Below, one piece after another: positions 9,447-17,839 of a stretch of 64,000 nt of DNA. Both the position numbers and the translations under genes were made by a program. Each line of letters begins with the position of its first letter. The stretch's first letter is position 1. The notes under the pieces were generated by a model. It was not told the origin of the DNA. It saw nothing but the letters and a program-made list of their open reading frames with translations, and made no database searches. Origin of the DNA: Hyphomicrobium sp. MC1 (lineage in GTDB: Bacteria > Pseudomonadota > Alphaproteobacteria > Rhizobiales > Hyphomicrobiaceae); NCBI RefSeq assembly GCF_000253295.1, contig NC_015717.1, positions 3,162,001 through 3,226,000 on the forward strand, written 5' to 3'.

Positions 9447-9511
9447 ACGACAGCAGCGCAAACAACCTTCGAGCTTTGACCACGGATGTACTGGCAGAGT
9501 TTAAAAGTTAG

Positions 9512-9547
9512 AAGCCCGCCCCTGGTTCGCCAGCGGCGGGCTTTTCG
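9512..9547 (+). terminator. Rho-independent terminator after the cold-shock gene
   Basis: A nine-base stem, AAGCCCGCC with GGCGGGCTT, encloses an inner CTGG-TTCG-CCAG hairpin with a stable TTCG loop, followed by a short T run. It lies between the convergent csp and haemolysin III genes and can serve the csp transcript. Confidence 0.85.
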
Positions 9548-9575
9548 TTGCGCGGCACATCCGCGAGTAGATTTT

Positions 9576-10256
9576 CTAAGCAAACATTGCTGTCGTGACG
9601 GCACCGAAATGACAACAGGTTGCAGCCAGCACGAACGCGTGCCAGATGGCATTCTGATATTTGAGGCTGTGCCAGACGTGAAAAATCACGCCTACTGAGT
9701 AAAGCACCCCGCCAATTCCAAGAAGTGCGAGCACGGTTGACGTCACAGATGCTGCTAACGGATGAATCGCAACTAGACCCGCCCACCCCAATGCCAAGTA
9801 GAGAGCAACATCAATTCCATTCCAGTTGGACTTCAGCAGAAGCTTCCCTGCCGCGCCCAGAAGAGCCACGACCCAGACGACGGTCAACAACGAGTAACCG
9901 GCTATTCCGCCCATTTTGATGAGTGCGAACGGCGTGTACGTGCCCGCGATCTTGAGGAAAATGGCGGACTGATCGAGGCGGCGCAGCGTGCCTTTCCAGT
10001 TCGGTGTCGGCAGCAGATTGTAGGCTGCGGAAAAGCCAAACATAGCTAGCAAACCAATGCTGTAAATGGCCAGACTGGCCGTTGCAGGTAGGGACAACGA
10101 GTGGACCGCGGCAACCATCATCGCAATGACGGCAACAACGCCGGCGCAAATGCCAACGATATGAACGATTCCGTCTGCGATCCGCTCTGCTGGGGTATAC
10201 ATGTCGCCCAAGATCTTCCTCGCGCTTCTGAAAATCGTTGATCCGGATGACCTCAA
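9576..10256 (-). CDS. Haemolysin III / PAQR family membrane protein
   Basis: 226 residues with seven hydrophobic segments, the hallmark of the HlyIII/YqfA branch of PAQR proteins. Typical family residues are seen: the E-x2-D-x3-H pattern near the start (AERIADGIVHIVG), SAAYNLLP, the DQSAIF segment, and the C-terminal HVWHSLKYQNAIWHAFV, which supplies the conserved His residues thought to bind zinc. The TTG at 10256 follows an AAGGAG site lying within the last codons of the transglutaminase gene, suggesting translational coupling. ATG 10202 is an alternative start. Confidence 0.85.
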   Translation of the reverse strand: MRSSGSTIFRSARKILGDMYTPAERIADGIVHIVGICAGVVAVIAMMVAAVHSLSLPATASLAIYSIGLLAMFGFSAAYNLLPTPNWKGTLRRLDQSAIFLKIAGTYTPFALIKMGGIAGYSLLTVVWVVALLGAAGKLLLKSNWNGIDVALYLALGWAGLVAIHPLAASVTSTVLALLGIGGVLYSVGVIFHVWHSLKYQNAIWHAFVLAATCCHFGAVTTAMFA

Positions 10257-10258
10257 TC

Positions 10259-11167
10259 CTACGTCTCCTTATTGCCTCTCGGCTTGGTCAGAGGCGTGAC
10301 GAGGACCTCCACCGACATCGTTCGAAAGGCGTCGGTCATACCGACGAAACTACCGGCTACCGGAATCGCCTGTCCGATGTCGCGTGCGACGGCGACAGGT
10401 ATCAGGTTGAAGCCACCAACACCTCGATTGGTTGGATCGAAAGTGATCCAGCCCGCGCCAGGCACATAGACTTCGCCCCAAGCGTGTGTAGATCCCGCGT
10501 CTGCGGTCCCCACGCTGCTTCGATCCGGATTATAAAGATAGCCGGAAACGATCCGAGCTCCGAAGCCGAGGCTCCGCGCTGCCTCGACGAACAGCACGGC
10601 GAAGTCTCTGCACGATCCCCAGCCGCGCTCAAGAGTCTGTGTCGGTGACTGAGTGCCCATATCCTCGCGACTCTGATAGCGGATTGATCCGGAAACGCCG
10701 ATGCTGAGATCTTTGAGCAGGGCAAGGGTATTTGTCGGATTGCTCCGGATGAATGCTTTCGCCCAGTCCCGTAGCCGCCCCGCGGGGTCTGGATATTGCT
10801 GTATCGCCAGTGCGCCGAGATCCGTCCAATCATCTTCCGAATACCGGAAAGGGTAGGAAATTGCAGAGGCGGCGATGTCAAAAATCGGCCACGCGGTAGC
10901 GTCGAGTTGAAGGTCCACGACACTGCTGATGACAAGATGGTTGGTTATTGCCTGAAAGGTCGCAGTAGCGATCGCGTTGCCGAAGACATCGTACGCCCAG
11001 GTGACGTCCGCGGCGGGTGTCAACCTTAAATCGCTTGAGATCAGGTGGAGATCGCGGCTTTCGCGCGGGCGGAGCATCAATCGGTGCGGCCCGAGGGACA
11101 CCGATTGATGGTACCGATAGGTTGTCGCGTGTTGAATTTTGAGCGCTATCAATCGAAGCTCCGGCAT
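10259..11167 (-). CDS. Transglutaminase-like cysteine protease family protein, copy A
   Basis: 302 residues with the bacterial transglutaminase-like layout: an N-terminal beta-rich domain (LKIQHATTYRY start) and the catalytic core. The triad is visible as Cys in GWGSCRDFAVLF, His in GSTHAWGEVYVPG and Asp in WITFDPTNR. No signal peptide, so probably cytoplasmic. ATG 11167 is at the same relative position as the start of copy B (17840). The gene follows the host-attachment-type gene by 36 bases on the same strand. Neighbouring glutamate-cysteine ligase-like or alpha-E genes, often linked to this family, are absent. Confidence 0.88.
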   Translation of the reverse strand: MPELRLIALKIQHATTYRYHQSVSLGPHRLMLRPRESRDLHLISSDLRLTPAADVTWAYDVFGNAIATATFQAITNHLVISSVVDLQLDATAWPIFDIAASAISYPFRYSEDDWTDLGALAIQQYPDPAGRLRDWAKAFIRSNPTNTLALLKDLSIGVSGSIRYQSREDMGTQSPTQTLERGWGSCRDFAVLFVEAARSLGFGARIVSGYLYNPDRSSVGTADAGSTHAWGEVYVPGAGWITFDPTNRGVGGFNLIPVAVARDIGQAIPVAGSFVGMTDAFRTMSVEVLVTPLTKPRGNKET

Positions 11168-11203
11168 CCTTGTGGCATCGGGGCCCGATGGGAAGGGCCA
11201 CAA

Positions 11204-11653
11204 TCAAGCGATGAGCACGTTCTTGAGATGGCCGGCGACCTCGTCATTCGGAATTTTTGTCAGATCTTGCGCGACTTCGCCGACAACTAAGGCGCGAACT
11301 TGCGCAGAGATCGCCGTCCGAAGATCTCCGAGGGTCACAGGCGACGCAACGATAATAAGTCGATCGTAAGATTTTTGTTCCAGTCTTTGAGCCAAAACGT
11401 CCGCCAATCGGTCCGCGAACTTTGCCTTGAGATCTCGATGGGGGTCGGAACGGGCATCGATAGCGGAGCGCCCGTGACCGTGCGAGCTAAAGCTTCTTCC
11501 CTCCCTGTCAGGTACCAGATCATGCGTCGCGGAATGATCACCTTCAAATTCGAGCCCCTCAATCGCGGTCAATCCATGATTGGGCCCGTCGTTTTCGAGA
11601 ATGCGCGCCCTCGCGCCATCCGCAATGAGAACCCACGTGCGAGTTGGTTTCAT
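11204..11653 (-). CDS. Host-attachment family protein (PF10116 type), copy A
   Basis: 149 residues of the family named after an Agrobacterium protein required for attachment to host cells. It shows the typical start TRTWVLIADGARARILEN and the core SYDRLIIVASPVTLGDLR. The family is related to release-factor-like (baeRF/eRF1) domains, and its biochemical role is not settled. ATG 11653 has GGAAG nine bases upstream, and the same leader is conserved before copy B at 17355. The two copies differ at about 17 of 149 residues by eye. It is likely cotranscribed with the transglutaminase downstream. Confidence 0.88.
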   Translation of the reverse strand: MKPTRTWVLIADGARARILENDGPNHGLTAIEGLEFEGDHSATHDLVPDREGRSFSSHGHGRSAIDARSDPHRDLKAKFADRLADVLAQRLEQKSYDRLIIVASPVTLGDLRTAISAQVRALVVGEVAQDLTKIPNDEVAGHLKNVLIA

Positions 11654-11729
11654 CGTCGACTTCCTTCCTGGATAAAGCTCAGCGCGCCATTACCATAAGC
11701 CCATTTGACAATTTTTGCGTCCGGTGCGC

Positions 11730-12153
11730 TTATTTTCGTCGTTTTCGCGCCCGTAGCTCACGCTGGACATTGAAAAGATCGTCATCGATGAGCGGGGCGT
11801 ATTTGTCCTGCATTCTCGCAAACTCTTGTCGGACATGCTCCAGATCTTCGTCGGACATCTGATCAAGTTCTACCAACCCCGTTCTCGCGCCGTCCACGCC
11901 TCGCAACAGTTCGTCGAGCTTTAAAGTCACAATTCGTGACTCCCGATTTTGAGTATTTTGAATAAGAAAGACCATCAAAAAGGTTATGATTGTCGTGCCG
12001 GTATTGATGAATAGTTGCCATGTATCGGAGTACTTGAAAAATAGGTCCGGTTACCGCCCAGACGACGATGGTGGAAAAGGCTAGTAAGAAGGCCCAATAA
12101 GATCCCACAGCATGAGCGGCCGTCTCTGCGAGTTTGCGAAATATCTCTTTCAT
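11730..12153 (-). pseudogene. Low-affinity iron permease family protein (PF04120 type), frameshifted
   Basis: Reading starts well at ATG 12153, with GAGGAGCT upstream, and gives the family N-terminus with a hydrophobic segment ending VVWAVTGPIF. At a run of five T (12037-12041 on the given strand as AAAAA) the frame changes. Reading on in the other frame gives KYSDTWQLFIN, FLMVFLIQNTQNRES and LDELL, the expected rest of the family, to a stop at 11730. One base too many in the T run explains this. It may be a true mutation, a sequencing error, or slippage. Family members are small inner-membrane proteins of uncertain transport role. Confidence 0.85.
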
Positions 12154-12444
12154 GGGCTTTAGCTCCTCGTAATGGATCCCCACCTCGAATCTGATGCACG
12201 CATGCGGTTCCCAAACGGCGTCGCCGTAACCGCTTGTAACATCCGCCGCTTCGATTGTCGGGCGCAAGCTTCCAGGTGAAGATTTAGTGAGAGAAGTCCT
12301 AGCCGATGTCCGAGAGTTGGTTTCGATGCAGTCAAAATATCGGCGAGGTGAGATGAGGCGGACACATGTGGATCTTAATTCCATGCCCTGGCGGAGGCGC
12401 TCACTATGATTGTGTTGCCTCCATATTCAGGGAAAGTCGGTACA

Positions 12445-12669
12445 ATGAAAAAATATGATCTCTACATAAACGAAAAGAAGCCAGGCATAGGTCTCTACGT
12501 GCCGAACGGTTCCAGTCTTCCCGATTTTGCCGATCCCCGCGATTGGATTTTTGATGGGACTGCGGAGCAAGATCTGCTGCCATCCAGCGTGGTCGAAGGT
12601 GTCGAAGCGAATGGTCACGCGTTTCGGAACTGTCCGTCGTCGAATGCATTGAGACAGTTTGCGGCGTGA
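12445..12669 (+). CDS. Small hypothetical protein
   Basis: 74 residues starting MKKYDLYINEKKPGIGLYV, with WIFDGTAEQDLLP and VEGVEANGHAF further on. I recall similar short proteins in Bradyrhizobium-type genomes, without function. The start ATG 12445 follows GGGAAAG. The last few codons run into the left end of the IS at about 12671, so the natural C-terminus may have been altered by the insertion. Confidence 0.65.
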   Translation: MKKYDLYINEKKPGIGLYVPNGSSLPDFADPRDWIFDGTAEQDLLPSSVVEGVEANGHAFRNCPSSNALRQFAA

Positions 12670-12704
12670 CTGAGCGGAGGGCTTCGGGTCATCTGGTTTG
12701 AAGT

Positions 12705-13685
12705 TTAAGCGGCTTTCATTTGGTGCTGCAATCGTCGTTTTCGGATGGTCGCGCGTTTGGTCCTTTCTCGTTGCAATAGGATGGTTTGCCCTCGCCCGAA
12801 GTAGACATCTGCGGGGGTTAGGTTTTTCAAGCTCTCGTGGTAGCGGCGGTGATTGTAGTGCTCGACGAAGCGTCCGATGTGAGCTTCGAGATCGCCGGGC
12901 AGGTAATAGTTTTCGAGCAGGATGCGGTTCTTGAGCGTCTGATGCCAACGCTCGATCTTGCCCTGGGTTTGCGGATGGTGAGGCGCTCCTCGGACGTGGC
13001 TCATGCCGTTATCATCGAGCCATTCTGCGAGATCGGCCGAGACGTAGCTCGAACCGTTGTCGCTGAGTAATCGTGGTTTATGGACGACACGGACTTGGTC
13101 GCAGCCTGACGCGGCAAGCGCCAGCTGCAAGGTGTCGGTGACGTCTTCCGCTTTCATCGTGGTGCACAGTTTCCAGGCGATGATGTAGCGCGAGAAGTCA
13201 TCGAGGATGGTCGAGAGATAGAACCAACCCCAGCCGATGACCTTGAGGTAGGTGAAGTCGGTCTGCCAGAGTTGATTGATGGCGGTGGTCTTATCTTTGA
13301 ACTCGTCAGCAGCTTTGATGACGATGAAGGCCGGACTGGTGATGAGATCGTGGGCTTTCAGCAGGCGGTACACGGACGCCTCAGATACGAAGTAATTCTG
13401 GGTATCAGTGAACCGTGTCGCGAGTTCGCGTGGCGACAAGGTGGGCTCGTCGAGCGCCATATTGATGATCCGCCCGCGCACCTCATCAGGAATGCGGTTC
13501 CAGACGCGAGACGGCTTCGACGTCTTGTCCTCGAGCGCTTCGACGCCGCCAGACTGATAGCGGTCATACCAGCGATAAAACGAGCCCGGCAGAATGCCGA
13601 GCTTATCCAGCGTACGTCGCACGGGCAGACGCGATTGCTCGACGATACGGATGATCTCGAGCTTTTCGGAAGCTGGATATCTCAT
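12705..13685 (-). CDS. IS3-like transposase OrfB, integrase core
   Basis: 326 residues. An N-terminal helix-turn-helix region (KLGILPGSFYRWYDRY) is followed by the rve integrase core. DDE residues are visible as Asp in WQTDFTYLK, Asp in LLSDNGSSY and Glu in QGKIERWHQTLK. The gene starts with ATG at 13685 within the ATGA that ends orfA, so translation is coupled by a four-base overlap rather than by the -1 slippage usual in IS3. The frame is intact and the enzyme may be active. Confidence 0.93.
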   Translation of the reverse strand: MRYPASEKLEIIRIVEQSRLPVRRTLDKLGILPGSFYRWYDRYQSGGVEALEDKTSKPSRVWNRIPDEVRGRIINMALDEPTLSPRELATRFTDTQNYFVSEASVYRLLKAHDLITSPAFIVIKAADEFKDKTTAINQLWQTDFTYLKVIGWGWFYLSTILDDFSRYIIAWKLCTTMKAEDVTDTLQLALAASGCDQVRVVHKPRLLSDNGSSYVSADLAEWLDDNGMSHVRGAPHHPQTQGKIERWHQTLKNRILLENYYLPGDLEAHIGRFVEHYNHRRYHESLKNLTPADVYFGRGQTILLQRERTKRATIRKRRLQHQMKAA

Positions 13686-14056
13686 GCCTCGTCTCCCCCA
13701 TCCCCGGTCATGCTTTTTTTGAGCAGACGCAGTTCGAGGGCTTGCTCGGCGACAACTTCTTTCAGCTCCAGGGCCTGGCGCTTGAGGTCTTTGACCTCGC
13801 TGGTGGTTGCTGATCGGGCTGTGTCACCGGCCAGACGTCGCTTGCCGGCTTCTAGGAACTCCTTCGACCAGCTGTAATACAGGCTCTCGGCGATGCCTTC
13901 TCGACGGCAGAGTTCAGCAACCGTGACTTCGCCGCGCAAACCGTCGAGGACGATGCGGATCTTCTCCTCGGCCGAATACTGCTTGCGGGTTGCCCGACGG
14001 ATGTCGCGAACAAGCCGCTCAGACGGTGTCTCGGGGGTGCTGGATTTAGGTCTCAT
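13682..14056 (-). CDS. IS3-like transposase OrfA, helix-turn-helix protein
   Basis: 124 residues. The middle shows the classic OrfA HTH: YSAEEKIRIVLDGLRGE then VAELCRREGIAESLYYSW. A C-terminal leucine-zipper-like coiled coil (LKRQALELKEVVAEQALELR) follows. The protein binds the IS ends together with OrfB. It ends in the ATGA overlap with orfB. ATG 14056 is preceded by GTGAGGAG. Confidence 0.92.
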   Translation of the reverse strand: MRPKSSTPETPSERLVRDIRRATRKQYSAEEKIRIVLDGLRGEVTVAELCRREGIAESLYYSWSKEFLEAGKRRLAGDTARSATTSEVKDLKRQALELKEVVAEQALELRLLKKSMTGDGGDEA

Positions 14057-14104
14057 GCTCCACTCCTCACGTGGTCACGATGAGCCCGAAATCCTCCGTT
14101 CCTC

Positions 14105-14399
14105 AAGCCGCTAATTCTGTCTCACAGGTGATGATGTCGGACAGTTTCGGAACATGGGGTAGTCAGAATGCCAGGGTGTTCAGGAGCAGACTTTGCCTGT
14201 TGACGGCTCATTGCGAAATGCAATTCACCCGTCCAAAAGCCGGAAATCAGGAAAGAAACTGTCCATCGAACCCTCAAGCAGTGTTCGCATCCTGTCCAGC
14301 GCAACTCGCGTGGCATGGGCCTGCTCGGCGCCTCATAGAAAAACACGCGCGAGGCTTAGCAGGGGGAGGTCTGCTGGAGAGCGACGTGGCGAGGGAAAG
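14105..14399. other. Stretch without a gene right of the IS
   Basis: About 295 bases between the IS right end and the next gene's stop. Open frames here lack known motifs and ribosome sites. I see nothing recognisable. Confidence 0.5.
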
Positions 14400-14699
14400 C
14401 TATCGCGCGGCTAAGTGGGCCGTGGGGCCCGTAGCAATTTCGATCTCCGCGTCTCGTTCTTGCGCTGCTTCGAGATCCCATGGGTCAATCGCAACGAGTT
14501 GTCTCGCACCTTGGCCGTATCCTTTAGGAATCGTGACAATCGTTGTCGAAACGCGCCGAAAGGCGACGAATGACAATCCCTCGATAAGCTCTTCAAGCGT
14601 CTCGACAATGTACGTTCCGGCATCGAGCTTTTCATCAATGCCGCCGAGTGAGAAGGGATGCAGGAACGTGACGGACTTGCGTGTTGTTCGATCGAGCAC
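14400..14699 (-). CDS. Small conserved-looking hypothetical protein
   Basis: 99 residues. The sequence starts LDRTTRKSVTFLHPFSL, then GTYIVETLEELIEGLSF and IDPWDLEAAQERD. Similar small proteins of unknown function occur in Bradyrhizobium and neighbours. The start is a GTG at 14699 with GGAGG five bases upstream, which is decisive. It has no signal peptide. It is monocistronic. Confidence 0.75.
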   Translation of the reverse strand: MLDRTTRKSVTFLHPFSLGGIDEKLDAGTYIVETLEELIEGLSFVAFRRVSTTIVTIPKGYGQGARQLVAIDPWDLEAAQERDAEIEIATGPTAHLAAR

Positions 14700-14835
14700 T
14701 GCAGCCTCCGATTATGTTTGATCGCGGCCGCCGCCCCTAGCCGATTGCGGCTAAGAGCGACGACGCATGATCAGCTACGCAGAGACGAAAGCTGACCACG
14801 CTTTGCACACGTGTGAATGTCTTTCCAAGCTTGCC

Positions 14836-15123
14836 TTACTGAGTGGTGATGTTGGCCTTAACGTCGACCGAGACGATCACGCGCTTTCCATCCTTCACCG
14901 CCGTCCCACGCCAATCTCCATTGCTGTTTTTTGTCAGCGGGGAAATATCGACATAGCCCGACTTCGCAAGATGGGCCCGGGCTTGCTCTTCTGTGAATAG
15001 GTTCGAAGAGGGCGCCGCCGTTTCGGCAGCCATTTTCAGGGCAGCGGGAGGAGTCGTCTGCGCCACGGCCAGATCTGTCCCTGCGACCACAAAGGCCGTT
15101 ATGAGACTAAAAATGATTTTCAT
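14836..15123 (-). CDS. Small periplasmic PepSY-like protein
   Basis: 95 residues. A clear signal peptide (MKIIFSLITAFVVAGTDLAVAQ) is followed by a domain of about 55 residues with FTEEQARAHLAKSGYVDISPL and RGTAVKDGKRVIVSVDVKANI. The helix-strand pattern resembles the PepSY propeptide-like fold. Such periplasmic proteins are thought to inhibit or sense proteases or bind metals; the role here is unknown. ATG 15123 has AAAGG at a fair distance. Confidence 0.7.
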   Translation of the reverse strand: MKIIFSLITAFVVAGTDLAVAQTTPPAALKMAAETAAPSSNLFTEEQARAHLAKSGYVDISPLTKNSNGDWRGTAVKDGKRVIVSVDVKANITTQ

Positions 15124-15389
15124 GAACTGACCTTTCGAAAGGAGCATCGACGGATCTACCCAGCCAAAGTCCTTGGTTTGTTGGAAAGGTGCGGTTGCAC
15201 CCATCGATAGACTGTATGTGGGTATCCCCTGCCCAAGCTTCCAATCACTTTGTCGTTTTGAGCGGTGCTATACGCTCGATGGGACGTCCAACTGCTCTCG
15301 AAGTCGCTGGAAAAGACAACGGCGGTCAATGCATCGACCGCCGCATCCAAAATTCACACGTACGTAGCGCGGTCAATTCGACGGCGACG

Positions 15390-15479
15390 TTAAATGGTCT
15401 CGATTTCAGCCGAGAGATAGCTCGTTACCTCGAGCCCAACTTCCTGTTCGCGAATTTGCGGCTTGGTCCAGATTTTCAT
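15390..15479 (-). CDS. pqqA: PqqA, coenzyme PQQ precursor peptide
   Basis: 29 residues, MKIWTKPQIREQEVGLEVT continuing SYLSAEIETI. It has the conserved Glu-x3-Tyr pair (Glu17 and Tyr21 in EVTSY), whose side chains are cross-linked by PqqE to build pyrroloquinoline quinone. The basic N-terminus with KP and the GLEVTSYxSAE segment match PqqA of methylotroph-related alphaproteobacteria. The ATG at 15479 has GGAAG six bases upstream. No pqqB, C, D or E genes lie in the window, so this is a solitary copy; the biosynthesis operon would have to be elsewhere. Confidence 0.85.
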   Translation of the reverse strand: MKIWTKPQIREQEVGLEVTSYLSAEIETI

Positions 15480-15812
15480 AGGAGACTTCCTTTTTTGAAA
15501 GATGCGCTTGCATCAATTGATACTAAGTTGGGTATTCGCGAACATAAGGGCCAGCCACGTTCGCGTTTTCATCCCCTTAGTGTGAGCAGAACTGTCTAGA
15601 TTGACGTATTCCCACTCCGGCCCGCGTATTGGGGCGGGGGCGGCAAACGCCAGACTTTCTGACTCGATCGCTCGGAAAAGAAGAGATCCGCCTTTGCTCA
15701 GCGAAACTTGGGGGGTGTTCGCCCCATCCATTGTCTTTACGTGGAACGAAGGCGCGCCGCGAGCCGTTGAGAAATCGGAGTCCAATTTCCCGGTCTCCGA
15801 TTTGAGGACAAC
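15480..15812. other. Intergenic region between divergent pqqA and a secreted-protein gene
   Basis: About 330 bases. Frames here overlap the start of the next gene and carry no known motif. It must hold the promoters of pqqA (minus) and the gene at 15813 (plus); no clear operator was identified. Confidence 0.5.
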
Positions 15813-16133
15813 ATGGACAAACTTCACAAGGCCCTAACTGTCAGCGCAGCGGCTTTGGCCCTGACCGCAGGCGGATTGGCGCTGGCAGTCGCCGCACCAT
15901 CATCTTCAACTACGAACGGTTCAACTTCTGGGGCAAGTACGGGCTCCAGTACCGGTGACAGCGGCGCTAGCAGCCCAGGAGCAAAAACTTCTGATCGCAC
16001 GCCGGGTGATGCGACGCCGCAGCGTACTCCGAACGCGACCGCCGCCGGTGCAGTCGGCACCGATGTCGGCAAAACTTCGAACGGCACGTCTGATCGGACT
16101 CCTGCGAACCATTATAACCCTCCGAGCAACTGA
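15813..16133 (+). CDS. Small secreted Ser/Thr/Gly-rich protein
   Basis: 106 residues. A signal peptide (MDKLHKALTVSAAALALTAGG) ends near AVAAP. The mature chain is low complexity, rich in Ser, Thr, Gly, Ala and Asn with DRTPGDATP and DRTPANH repeats, so it is probably disordered. ATG 15813 has GAGGA at good spacing. Function unknown. It may be an envelope or stress protein, as neighbours suggest, but this is inference. Confidence 0.7.
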   Translation: MDKLHKALTVSAAALALTAGGLALAVAAPSSSTTNGSTSGASTGSSTGDSGASSPGAKTSDRTPGDATPQRTPNATAAGAVGTDVGKTSNGTSDRTPANHYNPPSN

Positions 16134-16312
16134 TGAATTGAGTGCGCCGGGCTCATTTAAACAGGGACCTTGTCGACCGACCGGGAGCATCGTTGGGCGA
16201 TCCGGTAGAAGAGGCGCCGCAAGGCTATGCCGATTTCCAAGGGGGGCGCGGCAGTGAAAAGCTTGTTCTCCATCCGCACCGCAGTGTCGCGAAAGCGACG
16301 TGAAGCGCGGCT

Positions 16313-16375
16313 CTACGCTCCTCGCCGGCCAGTCCTCCAGATGCTGGCCGGTGACGGTCGGGTTCCCACCTCGAC
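16313..16375 (+). pseudogene. Fragment of an IS3-type OrfB 3' end
   Basis: Reads YAPRRPVLQMLAGDGRVPTST. It matches the last residues of the decayed transposase at 19855-19914 (YAPLRP, then LADDGRVLT). No other part of the transposase is seen here. It is a scar of an older insertion or of recombination between copies. Confidence 0.65.
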
Positions 16376-16513
16376 CATAGAAGATCCACGTTGATTTTTG
16401 ATCGGCATCAAACCTGTCGTGGTCTGCAGGATGCATTGCACCGGGCGTCGATAGCGAGCGGGCCCATCAGCGTTAGCGGCAGTCGGCGCGCTCACCGTTG
16501 AGGAGAGCTGAGC

Positions 16514-17260
16514 ATGGTGAACCAACAAGCAAGCCAGAACGCTGACATCCGCCACACGTTCGCCAAGCGTGAAGCACCGCCTGACATCCGGATCATCAGC
16601 CACTCCAATATTTTCTATTGGTGGCCCGCTTGGGTTGTCGGCTATTCAGTAGCCTTTATCACCTATGTTCAGGGGCTCGACGTTTCGGTCGTGCCGCAAA
16701 TCGTCGAACGTGTTCACGCCAGCAATAATCCGGGGATTTTCTTTATCGCCGTTCTCGTTTTGCTTGTGATTCTGACCAATGCCCGGCTTCGCGGTATCTA
16801 TTCAGTCGTGACGGTTATCACCGGCGGCTTTTTCGTCGTTCTCTTCTCGTGGTTTGGGTGGTGGGACAATATTTTTCGTTTCGTTCCTCAGCTCTCCGCC
16901 CGCGCGAACACAGGGTTTTACTTGCTGTTTTCGACGACTTTGCTCGCGATCTGGCTAATCTCCTTTTTTGTATCCGATCGATTGATCGTGTGGCGGGTCC
17001 GACCTGGGCAAATGGTGGAAGAGCGGCTGATCGGCGGTCAGGCACGCAGCTACGATACCAACGGTCTAGTCTTCCAGAAGGGCGGACAAGGCCTTTTCCA
17101 TGACATCATTCTGGGACTTGGCGCTGGAGACCTAACGCTTAAAATCAGCGGCGCTAACGAGGAAGCAATTCAAATCCCGAATGTTTTGTTTGTTGATTAC
17201 AAGGTGAAGGCTATCGAGAAATTGATTGGCGTAAAGCCCGATGTTGCGCGCACCAGTTAG
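16514..17260 (+). CDS. Conserved membrane protein, copy B of a paralogous pair
   Basis: 248 residues, paralogue of the gene at 4160-4909, with the same hydrophobic segments (for example WWPAWVVGYSVAFI and FYLLFSTTLLAIWLISFF) and the same soluble C-terminal domain (RVRPGQMVEERLIGGQARSY). ATG 16514 has GAGGAGAG upstream. Here it directly precedes the second copies of the host-attachment and transglutaminase genes, so the three form a compact plus-strand cluster. Function unknown; the conserved C-terminal domain likely faces the cytoplasm. Confidence 0.85.
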   Translation: MVNQQASQNADIRHTFAKREAPPDIRIISHSNIFYWWPAWVVGYSVAFITYVQGLDVSVVPQIVERVHASNNPGIFFIAVLVLLVILTNARLRGIYSVVTVITGGFFVVLFSWFGWWDNIFRFVPQLSARANTGFYLLFSTTLLAIWLISFFVSDRLIVWRVRPGQMVEERLIGGQARSYDTNGLVFQKGGQGLFHDIILGLGAGDLTLKISGANEEAIQIPNVLFVDYKVKAIEKLIGVKPDVARTS

Positions 17261-17354
17261 ATGAGATTTCAGGTCTTTTTTGGTGGCATAAGGCGACGAA
17301 GAACCTGAATGTCGCGCTACCGTCTGGAGCTTAGGCCACGAAAGGAAGTCGACC

Positions 17355-17804
17355 ATGAAGCCAACTCGAACTTGGGTTCTTATTGCGGACGGGGCGAGAG
17401 CACGCATTCTCGAAAACGATGGGCCCAACCATGGCTTGAACGCCGTGGAGGGGCTCGAATTCCGAGGTGATCATTCCGCGACACATGATCTGGTGTCTGA
17501 CAGAGAGGGTCGAAGCTTCAGCTCTCACGGTTACGGGCGCTCTGCTATCGACTCTCGTTCCGATCCTCACCGAGATCTCAAGACAAAGTTCGCGGACCAA
17601 TTGGCGAGTGTTTTGGCTCAGAGACTCGAACAAAAATCCTACGACCGGCTCATAATCGTTGCGTCGCCTGTGACCCTCGGGGATCTCAGGTCGGCGATCT
17701 CGCCGCACGTTCGGGCTGTAGTTGTCGGCGAGGTCGCGCAAGATCTGACGAAAATTTCGAATGACGAAGTCGCCAGCCATCTCAAGGACGTGCTAATCGT
17801 TTAA
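17355..17804 (+). CDS. Host-attachment family protein (PF10116 type), copy B
   Basis: 149 residues, near-identical in plan to copy A at 11204-11653, with about 17 differences by eye and no gaps. The leader AAAGGAAGTCGACC before ATG 17355 is also conserved between the copies, so the duplication included the ribosome site. It sits 94 bases after the membrane protein gene and 35 bases before the transglutaminase gene. The differences are mostly mild, which suggests that both copies are kept under selection. Confidence 0.88.
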   Translation: MKPTRTWVLIADGARARILENDGPNHGLNAVEGLEFRGDHSATHDLVSDREGRSFSSHGYGRSAIDSRSDPHRDLKTKFADQLASVLAQRLEQKSYDRLIIVASPVTLGDLRSAISPHVRAVVVGEVAQDLTKISNDEVASHLKDVLIV

Positions 17805-17839
17805 TCGGGGCCCTTCCGGCCCCGCCCGATGCTACACGG

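Larger units (their letters stand above)
12671..14104 (-). mobile_element. IS3-like insertion sequence with two overlapping ORFs
   Basis: About 1.43 kb. The ends carry imperfect inverted repeats: the left end reads TGAGCGGAGGGCTTCGGG and the right end, read on the other strand, TGAGGAACGGAGGATTTCGG. Between them are orfA (13682-14056) and orfB (12705-13685), both intact. No clear target-site duplication was found, so the exact borders are estimates. The family is IS3-like by its DDE integrase domain. Confidence 0.8.
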
